NCBI RefSeq assembly: GCF_030733845.1
Contig: NZ_CP132312.1
Coordinates: forward strand, 193,501 to 257,500
Source: Shinella zoogloeoides
GTDB taxonomy: Bacteria; Pseudomonadota; Alphaproteobacteria; Rhizobiales; Rhizobiaceae
Length of the DNA: 64,000 nucleotides
Direction of reading: 5' to 3'
In this document: positions 1 through 8,279 of the stretch, piece by piece
Numbering within the stretch: position 1 is the stretch's first letter
Layout of the letters: every line of letters begins with the position of its first letter
Position numbers and translations under genes: made by a program
Notes under the pieces: generated by a model
Seen by the model: the letters and a program-made list of their open reading frames with translations, nothing else
Told to the model about the DNA's origin: nothing
Databases searched by the model: none

Positions 1-60
1 CGGACTGTCCGATCCTCGAACAGCTCGCGGCCGGAAAGACGGCAGAAAGGTGTTGCTAGC

Positions 61-465
61 TCAGGCTTCCAGCCAGTTCTCGATCTTGAGCGCGGGATAG
101 GCGGCGAAGTCCCTGACATTGTTGGTGACGAGCACCGCATCGGCGGCGATCGCCTGCGCGGCGATGAGCTTGTCGAGATGGTCGGTCTTGCGCTCGCGCG
201 TCGCCATGCGCACCGGCCCGTAGGCAAGGCCCGCTTCCATGTCGAACGGCAGGACCGGGATCAACTCGACCAGGTCCCGGAGGTTTTCCCGCTCCCGCGC
301 CGTATCCCTTGCGACGGCGACCCCGTATTGCAGTTCTGCATAGGTGATGGCGGACATCACGACGTCGCCGACCGCGCAGGCCGCAAACCTGCGGGCGACC
401 TGTTCCGGCTGGTTCTTCATGAGGTAGATGCACATGTTCGTGTCGAGCATGTAGCGGGGCATCAC
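61..465 (-). CDS. vapC: VapC-type PIN-domain toxin ribonuclease
   Basis: Toxin of a type II toxin-antitoxin pair; PIN-domain enzymes of this class are metal-dependent RNases, and the closest characterised plasmid VapC proteins cut initiator tRNA. The 134-residue protein has the PIN layout: an early LDTN motif with Asp8, an ELQYG motif with Glu44, and a DKLIAAQA helix with Asp98 as metal ligands, followed by a TNN-x-RDF stretch. The TNN sequence, where many PIN proteins have TND, is usual in the Shigella/Salmonella-type VapC. The start overlaps the end of the upstream antitoxin gene by 4 bases, which suggests translational coupling. The protein looks intact. The RNA target is inferred from family only. 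Confidence 0.9.
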   Translation of the reverse strand: MMPRYMLDTNMCIYLMKNQPEQVARRFAACAVGDVVMSAITYAELQYGVAVARDTARERENLRDLVELIPVLPFDMEAGLAYGPVRMATRERKTDHLDKLIAAQAIAADAVLVTNNVRDFAAYPALKIENWLEA

Positions 466-698
466 AGCGTGTCCCGCTCCGCCTGTTCCTGCTCGCCCCG
501 GCCTTCCGCCATGAAATCGGGCGCGAAGCGGGCGAAACGATCGAGCACCCCGGCGAGCGAGCGCCGCGCGGGGCGGATGCGCAGTTCCTCTCCGACGCGT
601 TCGATTTCCACCTCGATATCGGTGCGCTCATAGGCGAGGTCCGAGGGGATGCGGACGGCCTGCGAGTTTCCGTTCCTGAAGACACGCGTTCTATGCAT
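462..698 (-). CDS. vapB: VapB-type antitoxin, AbrB/MazE fold
   Basis: Antitoxin partner of the adjacent VapC; it should bind DNA through its N-terminal swapped-hairpin domain and neutralise the toxin with its C-terminal tail. The N-terminus carries the AbrB/SpoVT-type signature RVFRNGNSQAVRIP, followed by a short acidic and arginine-rich tail. Two in-frame ATG codons exist at 704 and 698. The one at 698 is preferred because an AAGGAG sequence lies 7 bases upstream of it, while it nearly touches the other. It overlaps vapC by 4 bases. Expression is probably autoregulated through the palindrome at 744-761. Confidence 0.88.
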   Translation of the reverse strand: MHRTRVFRNGNSQAVRIPSDLAYERTDIEVEIERVGEELRIRPARRSLAGVLDRFARFAPDFMAEGRGEQEQAERDTL

Positions 699-743
699 GG
701 CCATGCTCCTTCGACGGGACTATAGCACCGATGGGACAGGGCG

Positions 744-761
744 TACACACATATGTATGTA
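744..761. promoter_or_regulatory. Candidate VapBC autoregulatory operator and promoter
   Basis: An 18-bp near-perfect palindrome with the perfect core ACATATGT (749-756) lies just upstream of vapB. On the minus strand a TATAGT -10-like hexamer sits at 719-724, so the palindrome would overlap the -35 position (about 742-747). That geometry is what is expected for TA-operon autorepression by the VapBC complex. Assignment is by position and symmetry only. Confidence 0.45.
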
Positions 762-766
762 TGGGG

Positions 767-1159
767 TCAGGCCGCTGCCGAAAGATGTTCGTGCACGGCG
801 AGCCAGCGGCCGGCGGGGTCTCGCGCGAAGACGATGGTCTCGCGCTCGTTGTTCGTCACCGTCTCGCCGCCGACGGAGAGATCCGTCTCCACGGAATGGG
901 TGAAGATCGCGACGTCGCCGACGAGCCGGATCCTTCGCTCGGTCGAGCGGCAGGCGAGCACGCGGAAGCCGTCGCGCTTCTCCCATAGTGCCCATTCCGC
1001 CTCGTAGGCGGCGCGCCCGTCGAGGGGGCGGTCGAGATTGTAGAAGAGAAAGGTCGCCTCCGGCGCGAAGGCGGCGAAATAGGCGTCGCGGTCGTGCCGG
1101 GCAAAGGCATCGACCAGCGCATCGGCGGCAGAATGGATGGCGGACTGCGTATCGGTCAT
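767..1159 (-). CDS. NTF2/SnoaL-like domain protein (DUF4440 type)
   Basis: Small 130-residue protein of the cone-shaped NTF2-like fold. Recognisable elements are the N-terminal helix with ADALVDAFARHDRDAYFAAFAPEA, the WALWEKRDGF region and the C-terminal strand pattern ending with WLAVHEHLSA. Members include ketosteroid-isomerase-like enzymes and proteins of unknown role, so no substrate can be named. The start at 1159 (MTDTQ) was chosen because the longer in-frame extension would run into the end of the TetR gene; this leaves a 13-base gap. It is probably co-transcribed with that regulator. Confidence 0.75.
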   Translation of the reverse strand: MTDTQSAIHSAADALVDAFARHDRDAYFAAFAPEATFLFYNLDRPLDGRAAYEAEWALWEKRDGFRVLACRSTERRIRLVGDVAIFTHSVETDLSVGGETVTNNERETIVFARDPAGRWLAVHEHLSAAA

Positions 1160-1172
1160 GCTTGCTTCCGGC

Positions 1173-1799
1173 TCAGACGATCTTGACGGTGCTGATGAGT
1201 GTCGCGATGGGCTCATGCTGGGCGTTGACGCGGACCTTCAACTCCTCGAGCGACATGGCGTCGACCTTGCAGAACTCGATGAACATCATGTTGAGATTGT
1301 TGAAGAAGACCTCACCCATGGCTTTCGCGTCGATGCCGGCATGGACCACGCCGCGCGCCTGCAACGTCTCGACGAGACGGACGACCTGGGCGGAAAGCTG
1401 GCCGTCAAGCTCCGTATAACGCCGGGAAAGCGGGGTTTCCGGCTGCTGGATGGAGATGGCCATGGCGGTGCGCCACATCTCCTTGGAAAGATAGACGAGC
1501 GAATGGTCGTAATACTGGTCGATCAGGGTGCGCAGCGCCTCGGCGACGTTGAGCGGCGGGTTGGAAACGATACGTGCACCGCCCTCCAGCACTTCCGTCA
1601 CTTCCATCGCGACGGTGGCGACGAGAATATCGCCTTTGTTCTGGTAATAGTTGTAGAGTGTGCCGACGGAGACTTCGGCCATCTCGGCGATGTCCTCGAT
1701 TCGGGCGCTGTCATAGCCCTGTTCGCGGAACAGCGTGGTGGCGGCTTCGAGGATGCGGCGGGTCTTGTCCGCCTTCTGTTTCGCCCGCAAACCCGCCAT
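1173..1799 (-). CDS. TetR/AcrR-family transcriptional regulator
   Basis: Typical 208-residue TetR repressor. The N-terminal helix-turn-helix spans about residues 14-60 and includes the ILEAATTLFREQGYD helix and the recognition segment VSVGTLYNYYQNKGDIL; the rest is an all-helical ligand and dimerisation domain. It is divergent from the polyamine-type ABC operon starting at 1927, with a 127-bp shared regulatory region holding a palindrome (1847-1858). The simplest reading is that it represses that operon and itself. The inducer is unknown; a substrate or intermediate of the ABC/aldehyde pathway is the obvious guess. Confidence 0.88.
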   Translation of the reverse strand: MAGLRAKQKADKTRRILEAATTLFREQGYDSARIEDIAEMAEVSVGTLYNYYQNKGDILVATVAMEVTEVLEGGARIVSNPPLNVAEALRTLIDQYYDHSLVYLSKEMWRTAMAISIQQPETPLSRRYTELDGQLSAQVVRLVETLQARGVVHAGIDAKAMGEVFFNNLNMMFIEFCKVDAMSLEELKVRVNAQHEPIATLISTVKIV

Positions 1800-1833
1800 A
1801 GAATCCTCCGGTTGAATCTCCTCGAAAATGATA

Positions 1834-1862
1834 TTGACTTAAAAAATGAACTCGTTCAATCT
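1834..1862. promoter_or_regulatory. Divergent promoter with candidate TetR operator
   Basis: The 127-bp gap between the TetR gene and the ABC operon contains TGAAC-TC-GTTCA (1847-1858), a 5+5 inverted repeat with a 2-base centre. A plus-strand TTGACT -35-like hexamer (1834-1839) lies just before it, so a repressor bound to the palindrome would block the rightward promoter. On the minus strand a TATCAT -10-like hexamer occurs at 1828-1833. The -10 for the rightward promoter is weak. Confidence 0.5.
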
Positions 1863-1926
1863 TTTTCTCAAGGCGCCGTGATGAGTGCCGTTCGCAAGGC
1901 CCGAAAAGCCTTCACCAGAGGGAACT

Positions 1927-3006
1927 ATGATGAAGAAAACCGTTTCCGGCGGCCTCCCCGGCCGCAAGCTTCTCGCCACCGCCGCCGTCCTCGCGTTTTC
2001 GCCCGCCAGCGTTATGGCGCAGGATGAGCTGAACGCGCTCGTCTGGTGCGATCACACCGACCCGGCCCTCGTCGAGCCCTTCGAGAAGGCCAACAACGTC
2101 AAGGTCAATCTCAAGGAATATGAAGGCACGGGCGCCGCGATCTCGATCATCGAGCAGTCCCGCCCGGGCGATTGGGACGTGCTGGTGATCGACGCGGTGG
2201 ATGTGCCGCGCGCCATCGACATGGATATCCTCGGCGAAATGCCGGCCGACAAGCTGCCGCTGGGCGATCTCTTCCCGGAAGTGCGCATGGAGGAGACGAC
2301 GACGCGGGACGGCAAGGTCTACGCCGTCACGGAGAAATTCGGCTACAACACGATTTCCTACGACAAGACCAAGGTCGACCCGGCCGACATGGAAGACCTC
2401 TCGGTCATGTGGTCGGACAAGTACAAGGGCCGCATCGCGCTCTATGACTATTACCTGCCGATGGTCGGCCTCACCGGCGTCGGCATCGGCAAGAAGACCG
2501 CCGACCTCAAGCAGGACGACCTGCCGGCGATCAAGGAAAAGCTCTTCGAGATGAAGAAGGTCTCGCGCCAGGTGAGCGACGTCGTCGCCTCGCAGACGGC
2601 GCTGGCGACCGGCGAGGTCGACATCGTTGTGGGCGGCGGCGAATGGCTGACGGCCGGGCTTTCCGCCGAAAAGCCGAACCTCGACTGGACGATCCCCAAG
2701 CAGGGTGCGTTGCGCTGGGCGCAGTCCATCGGCGTCTTCAAGGACAGCGAGAAGCAGGACCTCGCGCTGAAATTCGTGCAGTACATCGTCAGTCCCGAGG
2801 GCCAGGCGCGGCTTGCCACCTCCTCCTGCTACTGGGCGATGCCGTCCAACGCCAAGGCGGGCGAGCACCTTACAGACCCGCAGAAGACGGCGCTGCGCTG
2901 GGACAGGCAGCCGGAATACCTGAAGAACTCGCAGCTCTACCCGGTGGCCGATGCCGACATGGACGCGGCGATGCAGGATGTGTGGACGGAGATGCTGCAG
3001 CAGTAA
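1927..3006 (+). CDS. ABC transporter periplasmic substrate-binding protein, PotD/spermidine-putrescine type
   Basis: Periplasmic receptor of the ABC importer encoded by the next three genes. A lysine-rich signal peptide ends around VMA-Q at residue 31. The mature protein begins with the type II binding-protein fold (ELNALVWCDHTDPALVEPFEK) and has the PotD-like features GYNTISYDK and QSIGVFKDSEKQDLALKFVQYIVSPEGQ. The length (359 residues) suits the family. Start at 1927 follows an AGAGGGA ribosome-binding site. The substrate is not fixed by sequence; polyamines or related small cations are typical. The next gene begins after an unusual 200-bp repeat-filled gap. Confidence 0.85.
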   Translation: MMKKTVSGGLPGRKLLATAAVLAFSPASVMAQDELNALVWCDHTDPALVEPFEKANNVKVNLKEYEGTGAAISIIEQSRPGDWDVLVIDAVDVPRAIDMDILGEMPADKLPLGDLFPEVRMEETTTRDGKVYAVTEKFGYNTISYDKTKVDPADMEDLSVMWSDKYKGRIALYDYYLPMVGLTGVGIGKKTADLKQDDLPAIKEKLFEMKKVSRQVSDVVASQTALATGEVDIVVGGGEWLTAGLSAEKPNLDWTIPKQGALRWAQSIGVFKDSEKQDLALKFVQYIVSPEGQARLATSSCYWAMPSNAKAGEHLTDPQKTALRWDRQPEYLKNSQLYPVADADMDAAMQDVWTEMLQQ

Positions 3007-3015
3007 TGCTGGCTT

Positions 3016-3180
3016 GGGGAAGTCCCCTCCCCAACCCCTCCCCACAAGGGGGAGGGGCTTAGTCCGCCGCCCCGTTTGGTGTTCAACTTCGGGCAATGTG
3101 CAAGCCTCCTGCTTTCTCCCCCCTTGTGGGGGAGATGCCGGCAGGCAGAGGGGGTGCCGAAGGGTAACGCCCCATTCTTC
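3016..3180. repeat. Rhizobial-type intergenic palindromic repeat with two GC-rich hairpins
   Basis: The 199-bp gap between the binding-protein and permease genes has two strong hairpins. One has CCCCTCCCC at 3035-3043 pairing with GGGGAGGGG at 3049-3057. The other has CTCCCCC at 3116-3122 pairing with GGGGGAG at 3128-3134 around a TTGT centre, followed by GATGCCGGCAGGCAGAGGGG. The inverse-related CCCC-TTGTGGGGGAG motifs resemble dispersed intergenic repeats common in Rhizobium and Sinorhizobium genomes. Its place inside an operon suggests it may attenuate or process the transcript so that the periplasmic protein is made in excess. Confidence 0.65.
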
Positions 3181-3205
3181 CGAAGGAAGCCGGAGACCCT
3201 ACCCC

Positions 3206-4069
3206 ATGACCGTCACTGCCCTCGAACGCGCGGAGCGCCGCAAGGCCTGGGCCTTCGCCCTGCCGGCATTGCTCTGGACGGGGTTCTTCTTTCTCGTGCC
3301 GTTCGCCTACATGGTCGCGATCAGCTTCTGGACGCGGCAGGGGCGCGAGATCGTCGCGACCTGGACGCTCGACAACTACATCGCCTTCTTCGGCAAGGCG
3401 CATTTTTTCAAGGGGCTCGTCGTCTCGCTGGAGATCACGGCGGTGGTTACCGTCATCTCCGTGCTGCTCGCCTATCCGCTTGCCTGGATCATCGCCGAGC
3501 GCGTGCCGAAGAAATGGCAGCGTTTCGCGCTGATCATGGCGATCCTGCCGTTCTGGACCTCCTATGTGGTGCGCTCCTATTCCTGGTTGCTGGTGCTGTC
3601 CAAGGGCGGCGTCGTCAACCAGACGCTGCTGTGGCTCGGCGTGATCGCGGAACCGCTGGAACTGTCGGCCAACCGCACGGGCACGATCATCGGCTTCGTG
3701 CACTTCTTCGTCATGCTGCTGACTCTGACGATCTACGCCAACCTCATCCAGCTTTCGCCGAACTATCGCCGCGCCGCGGCCGACCTCGGGGCCAATGCCT
3801 TCCAGACCTTCCGGCATGTCGTGCTGCCGCTGACGCTGCCCGGCATCATGGTCGGCGCGTTCCTCACCTTCGTATTGTGCATCGGCGACTACATCACGCC
3901 GCAGATCCTCGGCGGCAACAATGAACTCGTCCTGCCGCAGGTCATCATGTTGCAGCTCGGGCGGCGGGCGGATTTCCCGATGGCAGCGGCGCTCTCCCTG
4001 GTGCTGATGGTCGTCGTCACGCTCGCCTATGTCGCCTGCGCGCGCTGGCTGAAGATGGAGAGGACCTGA
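3206..4069 (+). CDS. ABC transporter permease, PotB type
   Basis: First inner-membrane subunit of the importer. It has about six hydrophobic segments, starting with FALPALLWTGFFFLVPFAYM, and carries the cytoplasmic EAA-like loop around YRRAAADLGANAFQTFRHVVLPLTLPGI, which docks onto the ATPase. Length (287 residues) matches PotB-family subunits. The ATG at 3206 is chosen because an upstream in-frame extension would translate the repeat region. It is 3 bases from the second permease gene, so the two are translated together. Confidence 0.85.
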   Translation: MTVTALERAERRKAWAFALPALLWTGFFFLVPFAYMVAISFWTRQGREIVATWTLDNYIAFFGKAHFFKGLVVSLEITAVVTVISVLLAYPLAWIIAERVPKKWQRFALIMAILPFWTSYVVRSYSWLLVLSKGGVVNQTLLWLGVIAEPLELSANRTGTIIGFVHFFVMLLTLTIYANLIQLSPNYRRAAADLGANAFQTFRHVVLPLTLPGIMVGAFLTFVLCIGDYITPQILGGNNELVLPQVIMLQLGRRADFPMAAALSLVLMVVVTLAYVACARWLKMERT

Positions 4070-4072
4070 GCC

Positions 4073-4861
4073 ATGCGTCACCTCGCCACCGCGCTGGCCG
4101 CGCTCTATGCCGGCCTCATCTATCTCTTCATCTTCCTGCCGGTCGTCGTGCTGGTGCTGTTCTCCTTCCAGGACGGCACGTTGCCGGTGCCGCCGCTGAA
4201 CGGCCTGACGCTGCGCTGGTACGAGGCGATCTTTTCCGACGGCAAGCTGATGGCGGCGCTCGGCAATTCGCTGATCGTCGCGTTGCTCTCCTCGGCCGTC
4301 GCCTGCCTGCTCGGCTTTCTCGCGGCCTATGCCTTCGCCCGCTACACGCTGCCGGCCTCCGGCCTGCTGCGCGGGCTCATCGTCGCGCCGATGACGGTCA
4401 GCACGCTGATCATCGGCCTTGGCCTCCTCTCCATGCTGAACGTCACCGGCATGCGGCTTTCGCTGGTCACGGTCGGCATCGGCCATGTGGTGATCAACCT
4501 GCCGCTCTGCTTTGCCATCATCTATGCCTCGATGGGCGGGCATCAGGTGAACATCGAGCGGGCGGCGCGCGATCTCGGGGCGAAGGACTGGCAGGTCATG
4601 CTGCTCGTCACCGCGCCGATGCTGCTGCCGTCGATCCTGGCGGCCTTCTTCCTGTCGGTCACGTTCAGCTGGGACGAGTTCATCGTCGCCTTCCTGCTGT
4701 CGCGCTTCGACGTGACGCTGCCGGTCGAAATCTGGAGCATGCTGCGCTCCGGCCTCGACCCCAGGACCAATGCCATCGGCAGCGTCGTCTTCCTCGTCTC
4801 GGTCGCGTTCCTCGTCGTCCTCGAACTCGCCGTCTTCCGCAAAACCGGGAAATCCTCATGA
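4073..4861 (+). CDS. ABC transporter permease, PotC type
   Basis: Second membrane subunit, 262 residues, with about six transmembrane segments (the first is AALYAGLIYLFIFLPVVVLV). The EAA loop is visible at NIERAARDLGAKDWQVMLLVTAPMLLP, the ATPase contact. It pairs with the PotB-type subunit to form the heterodimeric channel. The stop overlaps the ATPase start by 4 bases (ATGA), a mark of translational coupling. Confidence 0.85.
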   Translation: MRHLATALAALYAGLIYLFIFLPVVVLVLFSFQDGTLPVPPLNGLTLRWYEAIFSDGKLMAALGNSLIVALLSSAVACLLGFLAAYAFARYTLPASGLLRGLIVAPMTVSTLIIGLGLLSMLNVTGMRLSLVTVGIGHVVINLPLCFAIIYASMGGHQVNIERAARDLGAKDWQVMLLVTAPMLLPSILAAFFLSVTFSWDEFIVAFLLSRFDVTLPVEIWSMLRSGLDPRTNAIGSVVFLVSVAFLVVLELAVFRKTGKSS

Positions 4862-5949
4862 CCGCCGATGTTTCCATCCGCAATGCCACTAAGGCTTTCG
4901 GCGCGTTCCGCGCGCTCGACGACGTCTCGCTCGATATCGCGGCGGGCGAGTTCATCGTGCTGCTCGGCCCATCGGGCTGCGGCAAGACCACCCTGCTCTC
5001 CATCCTCGGCGGCTTCATCGAGCCGACTTCCGGCACGATCGCCATCAACGGGCGCGACATGACGCACGTCTCCCCGGCAAAACGCCCGACGACGACCATG
5101 TTCCAGGATTATGCGCTCTTCCCGCATATGTGCCTGCGCGATAATGTCGGTTTCGGCCTTCGCATGCGCGGCATGGGCAAGGCCGAGCGATACGAGAAGG
5201 CGTCTTCCTATCTCGATCTCGTCGGCCTGAAAGCCTCTTCGGCCAAGAAGCCGCACGAACTTTCCGGCGGCCAGCGCCAGCGTGTGGCGCTCGCCCGCGC
5301 GCTGGCCGTCGATCCCGACGTGCTGCTGCTCGACGAGCCGCTCGGCGCGCTCGACCTGAAACTGCGCCGGCAGATGCAGGACGAGCTGAAGGCCATCCAG
5401 AAGCGCGTCGGTACGACCTTCGTGCACGTCACCCACGACCAGGAAGAGGCGATGGCGATCGCCGACCGCATTGTCGTGATGAACAAGGGCCGCATCGAGG
5501 ATGTCGGCACGCCGGCCTCAATCTACATGCGGCCGCGCTCGCTGTTTTCCGCCGGCTTCATGGGCGAGGCAAATTTCCTGCCCGCCAGGGTGCGCGGCAC
5601 GGCGGGCAGCGAGGCGGAGGTGGAAACGGCGCTCGGCCGTGTCGCCCTGCCCACCGCCGCCTTCGTTTCGGGGGTGCCGGCGGCAGGCAGCGACGTCACG
5701 CTCTGCGTGCGCCCGGAGCATGTCCGCTCCGCGGCGGCGGATGTGCCGACCGTCTCGCTAGGCCGCGGGCGCATCACCGGTAGCGCCTTCTTCGGCACGC
5801 ATCACCGCTGCCATGTGGTGGCGGGCGACACGATGCTGACTGCGCATCTTCCCCAGACCGACAATCCCGAAGCGGGCGCCGAGCTTGACCTTCGGCTGAA
5901 GGCGGATAGCATCGTCGTGCTTCAGGACGGAGCGGGAGTGGTAGGGTAA
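4858..5949 (+). CDS. ABC transporter ATP-binding protein, PotA type
   Basis: ATPase subunit driving the importer. Walker A GPSGCGKTT is at residues 37-45, the ABC signature LSGGQ at 135-139, Walker B VLLLDEP at 155-161 and the switch histidine at residue 193. A C-terminal TOBE-like extension from about residue 240 is typical of polyamine, iron and sugar importers of this class, where it can sense substrate or regulators. All catalytic motifs are intact. Only one base separates its stop from the following hydrolase start. Confidence 0.9.
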   Translation: MTADVSIRNATKAFGAFRALDDVSLDIAAGEFIVLLGPSGCGKTTLLSILGGFIEPTSGTIAINGRDMTHVSPAKRPTTTMFQDYALFPHMCLRDNVGFGLRMRGMGKAERYEKASSYLDLVGLKASSAKKPHELSGGQRQRVALARALAVDPDVLLLDEPLGALDLKLRRQMQDELKAIQKRVGTTFVHVTHDQEEAMAIADRIVVMNKGRIEDVGTPASIYMRPRSLFSAGFMGEANFLPARVRGTAGSEAEVETALGRVALPTAAFVSGVPAAGSDVTLCVRPEHVRSAAADVPTVSLGRGRITGSAFFGTHHRCHVVAGDTMLTAHLPQTDNPEAGAELDLRLKADSIVVLQDGAGVVG

Positions 5950-5950
5950 A

Positions 5951-6679
5951 ATGCAGCGCATCCGCCCGGAGGATTGGTATAGCGTGCGGCGCCTCGGCGA
6001 CGAAGTGACCGCCATTTCCGAGCCCCATATCCAGGAATTCTACCGCTGCAACATCTGGCATGTGCGCGGGCGCGACAGCGACATGCTGGTCGATAGCGGC
6101 ATGGGCGTCGTCTCGCTCACGCAGTGGGTGCCGCTCGTCACCGAACGCGACCTGATCGCGGTGGCGAGCCACACCCATTTCGACCATATCGGCTGCCATC
6201 ACGAATTCGAGTGCCGCGCGGTGCATGCGGCAGAGGCCGACCTGCTCGCCCATCCGACGCGGGAGAACACGCTCGCCGATCCTTATGTCACCGACGAGAT
6301 CTTCGACGCGCTGCCGCCGGAGCCCTATTGCTCGAAATGTTATGCCGTGAGGAAAGCACCCGCGACGCGCATCCTCGAGGACGGCGACGTGATCGACCTC
6401 GGCGACCGGCAATTCGAGGTCATCCACACGCCGGGCCACTCCCCAGGGGGTATTGCACTCTACGAGCGGGCGACCGAAATTCTCTTCTCGGGCGACATCG
6501 TCTACGATGGCCCGCTGATCGAGGACACCTACCATTCCGACTTGGGGGATTACATCGCCTCGATGGAACGGCTCCTGACCCTGCCCGTGCGGCTGGTGCA
6601 TGGCGGCCATTTCCCAAGTTTCGGCGGGGAACGCTACCGCCGGCTCATCAAGGGCTGGCTCGACGAAAAACAGAAGTGA
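5951..6679 (+). CDS. Metallo-beta-lactamase-fold hydrolase
   Basis: A 242-residue hydrolase with the complete dinuclear metal site: HTHFDH at residues 74-79, His163 in TPGHSPGG, Asp182 in FSGDIVYDG and His220 in VHGGHFPSF. The family covers glyoxalase II, lactonases and thioesterase-like hydrolases. No signal peptide is present, so it acts in the cytoplasm. It starts 2 bases after the ATPase gene and lies 12 bases before an aldehyde dehydrogenase, so it probably acts on the transported compound or on a product of it. The exact ester, lactone or thioester substrate cannot be read from sequence. Confidence 0.8.
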   Translation: MQRIRPEDWYSVRRLGDEVTAISEPHIQEFYRCNIWHVRGRDSDMLVDSGMGVVSLTQWVPLVTERDLIAVASHTHFDHIGCHHEFECRAVHAAEADLLAHPTRENTLADPYVTDEIFDALPPEPYCSKCYAVRKAPATRILEDGDVIDLGDRQFEVIHTPGHSPGGIALYERATEILFSGDIVYDGPLIEDTYHSDLGDYIASMERLLTLPVRLVHGGHFPSFGGERYRRLIKGWLDEKQK

Positions 6680-6691
6680 CGGGAGAAAAGC

Positions 6692-8125
6692 ATGCTCGAC
6701 AAGCGCAAATTCTACATCGACGGCCAGTGGGTTGATCCGCTGAAGCCCAACGACCTCGCGGTCCTCAATCCGGCCACGGAAAAGCAGATCGCGGTCATCA
6801 CCATGGGCACCGCCGCCGATATCGACCGCGCCGTCGCCGCCGCCAGACAAGCCTTTACGACCTATAGCCAGACCAGCGTGGAGGAGCGCCTGGCGCTGCT
6901 CGAAAAGCTGCTCGAAATCTACAAGCGCCGCTATGACGAGATGGCCCGCACCATCACGCAGGAACTCGGCGCGCCGATTACAATGAGCACCGAGCAGCAG
7001 GCCGATGTCGGCGTGGGTCACCTCCAAGGCTTCATCGACGCGCTGAAGCGCCTCAAGGGCCGCGAAGTCCTGCCGAACGGCGACGTGGTGCGCCGCGAGC
7101 CCATCGGCGTGTGCGGCCTCATCACGCCGTGGAACTGGCCGATCAACCAGATCGCGCTGAAGGTCGTGCCGGCGCTGGCGACGGGCTCGACCTGCGTGCT
7201 CAAGCCGTCCGAATTCACGCCGCTCAATGCCATGCTCTATGCGGAGATGGTGCATGAGGCTGGCTTCCCGGCAGGCACGTTCAACCTCGTCAACGGCGAC
7301 GGCATCGAGTGCGGCGCCGCGCTCTCCAAGCATAAGGACGTCGACATGATGTCCTTCACCGGCTCGACGCGCGCCGGCATCGCCGTCAGCAAGGATGCGG
7401 CCGATACGGTCAAGCGCGTGACGCTGGAACTCGGCGGCAAGTCGCCGAACATCGTCTTCGCCGATGCGGACCTCGAGGATCGCGTCGCCGGCAGCGTGCG
7501 CGAATGCTTCAACAATTCCGGCCAGTCCTGCGACGCGCCGACCCGCATGCTGGTCGAGCGCTCGGTCTACGACAAGGTGGTCGAGATCGCCGAACGCACC
7601 GGTAAGGAGGCCAAGGTCGGCAATCCGGAGGAGGAGGGCGAACATATCGGCCCGCTCGTCTCGCATGTCCAGTTCGGCCGCGTGCAGGCGCTGATCGAAG
7701 CGGGCGTTGCCGAAGGCGCGCGCCTTCTCGTCGGCGGCCCCGGCAAGCCGGAGGGCTACGAGACCGGCTATTTCGTCAAGCCGACGATCTTCGCCGACGT
7801 CAACAACGAGATGCGCATCGCCCGCGAGGAAGTGTTCGGTCCGGTGCTTTCGATCATCCCCTTCGACACGGAGGAGGAAGCGATCGCGATCGCCAACGAC
7901 ACGGCCTACGGCCTTGCCGCCTACCTGCAGACCGGCAATCCGGACCGCGCCGAGCGCGTCGCCGCGCGCCTTCGCGCCGGCATGGTGCACATCAACGGCG
8001 GGCCGCACCGCTACGGCAGCCCCTTCGGCGGCTACAAGCAGTCCGGCAACGGCCGCGAAGGCGGCCTGTTCGGCCTTGAGGATTTCCTCGAGGTGAAGAC
8101 CGTGCACCGGCCGGACGCGGCCTGA
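6692..8125 (+). CDS. NAD(P)-dependent aldehyde dehydrogenase
   Basis: Full-length (477 residues) ALDH-superfamily enzyme oxidising an aldehyde to the acid. Catalytic Cys280 lies in NNSGQSCDAP, the general base Glu246 in LELGGKSPN, and the cofactor region includes FTGSTRAG and the WNWP motif. A GGGAG ribosome-binding site precedes the start. It is the last gene of the ABC-hydrolase operon and is followed by a strong terminator. Given the polyamine-type transporter, an aminoaldehyde is a reasonable but unproven substrate. Confidence 0.87.
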   Translation: MLDKRKFYIDGQWVDPLKPNDLAVLNPATEKQIAVITMGTAADIDRAVAAARQAFTTYSQTSVEERLALLEKLLEIYKRRYDEMARTITQELGAPITMSTEQQADVGVGHLQGFIDALKRLKGREVLPNGDVVRREPIGVCGLITPWNWPINQIALKVVPALATGSTCVLKPSEFTPLNAMLYAEMVHEAGFPAGTFNLVNGDGIECGAALSKHKDVDMMSFTGSTRAGIAVSKDAADTVKRVTLELGGKSPNIVFADADLEDRVAGSVRECFNNSGQSCDAPTRMLVERSVYDKVVEIAERTGKEAKVGNPEEEGEHIGPLVSHVQFGRVQALIEAGVAEGARLLVGGPGKPEGYETGYFVKPTIFADVNNEMRIAREEVFGPVLSIIPFDTEEEAIAIANDTAYGLAAYLQTGNPDRAERVAARLRAGMVHINGGPHRYGSPFGGYKQSGNGREGGLFGLEDFLEVKTVHRPDAA

Positions 8126-8145
8126 CACCCGATTGTCGAATGGGG

Positions 8146-8173
8146 AGGCGGCGCCGGAAAAGCGCCGCCTTTT
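8146..8173 (+). terminator. Rho-independent terminator after the aldehyde dehydrogenase
   Basis: Perfect 9-bp stem AGGCGGCGC (8146-8154) and GCGCCGCCT (8162-8170) with a 7-base loop, followed directly by a short T run. It closes the operon that starts at 1927. Confidence 0.85.
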
Positions 8174-8279
8174 GCTTGTGCACCAAAGTTTCCCGCTAAT
8201 TTAGCAGCGCCCGTCTGGTCCAAGGCGACGCGGTCTGATAGCCCGCCTGCATCCATCCTTCCTCTCCCGGACTGCCGCC

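Noticed and set aside
5774-8128. A very long open frame on the minus strand, opposite the metallo-hydrolase and ALDH genes
   Set aside because: It is the complement of two well-supported plus-strand genes; its protein is arginine/histidine/alanine-rich without any domain, as expected of antisense frames in GC-rich DNA.
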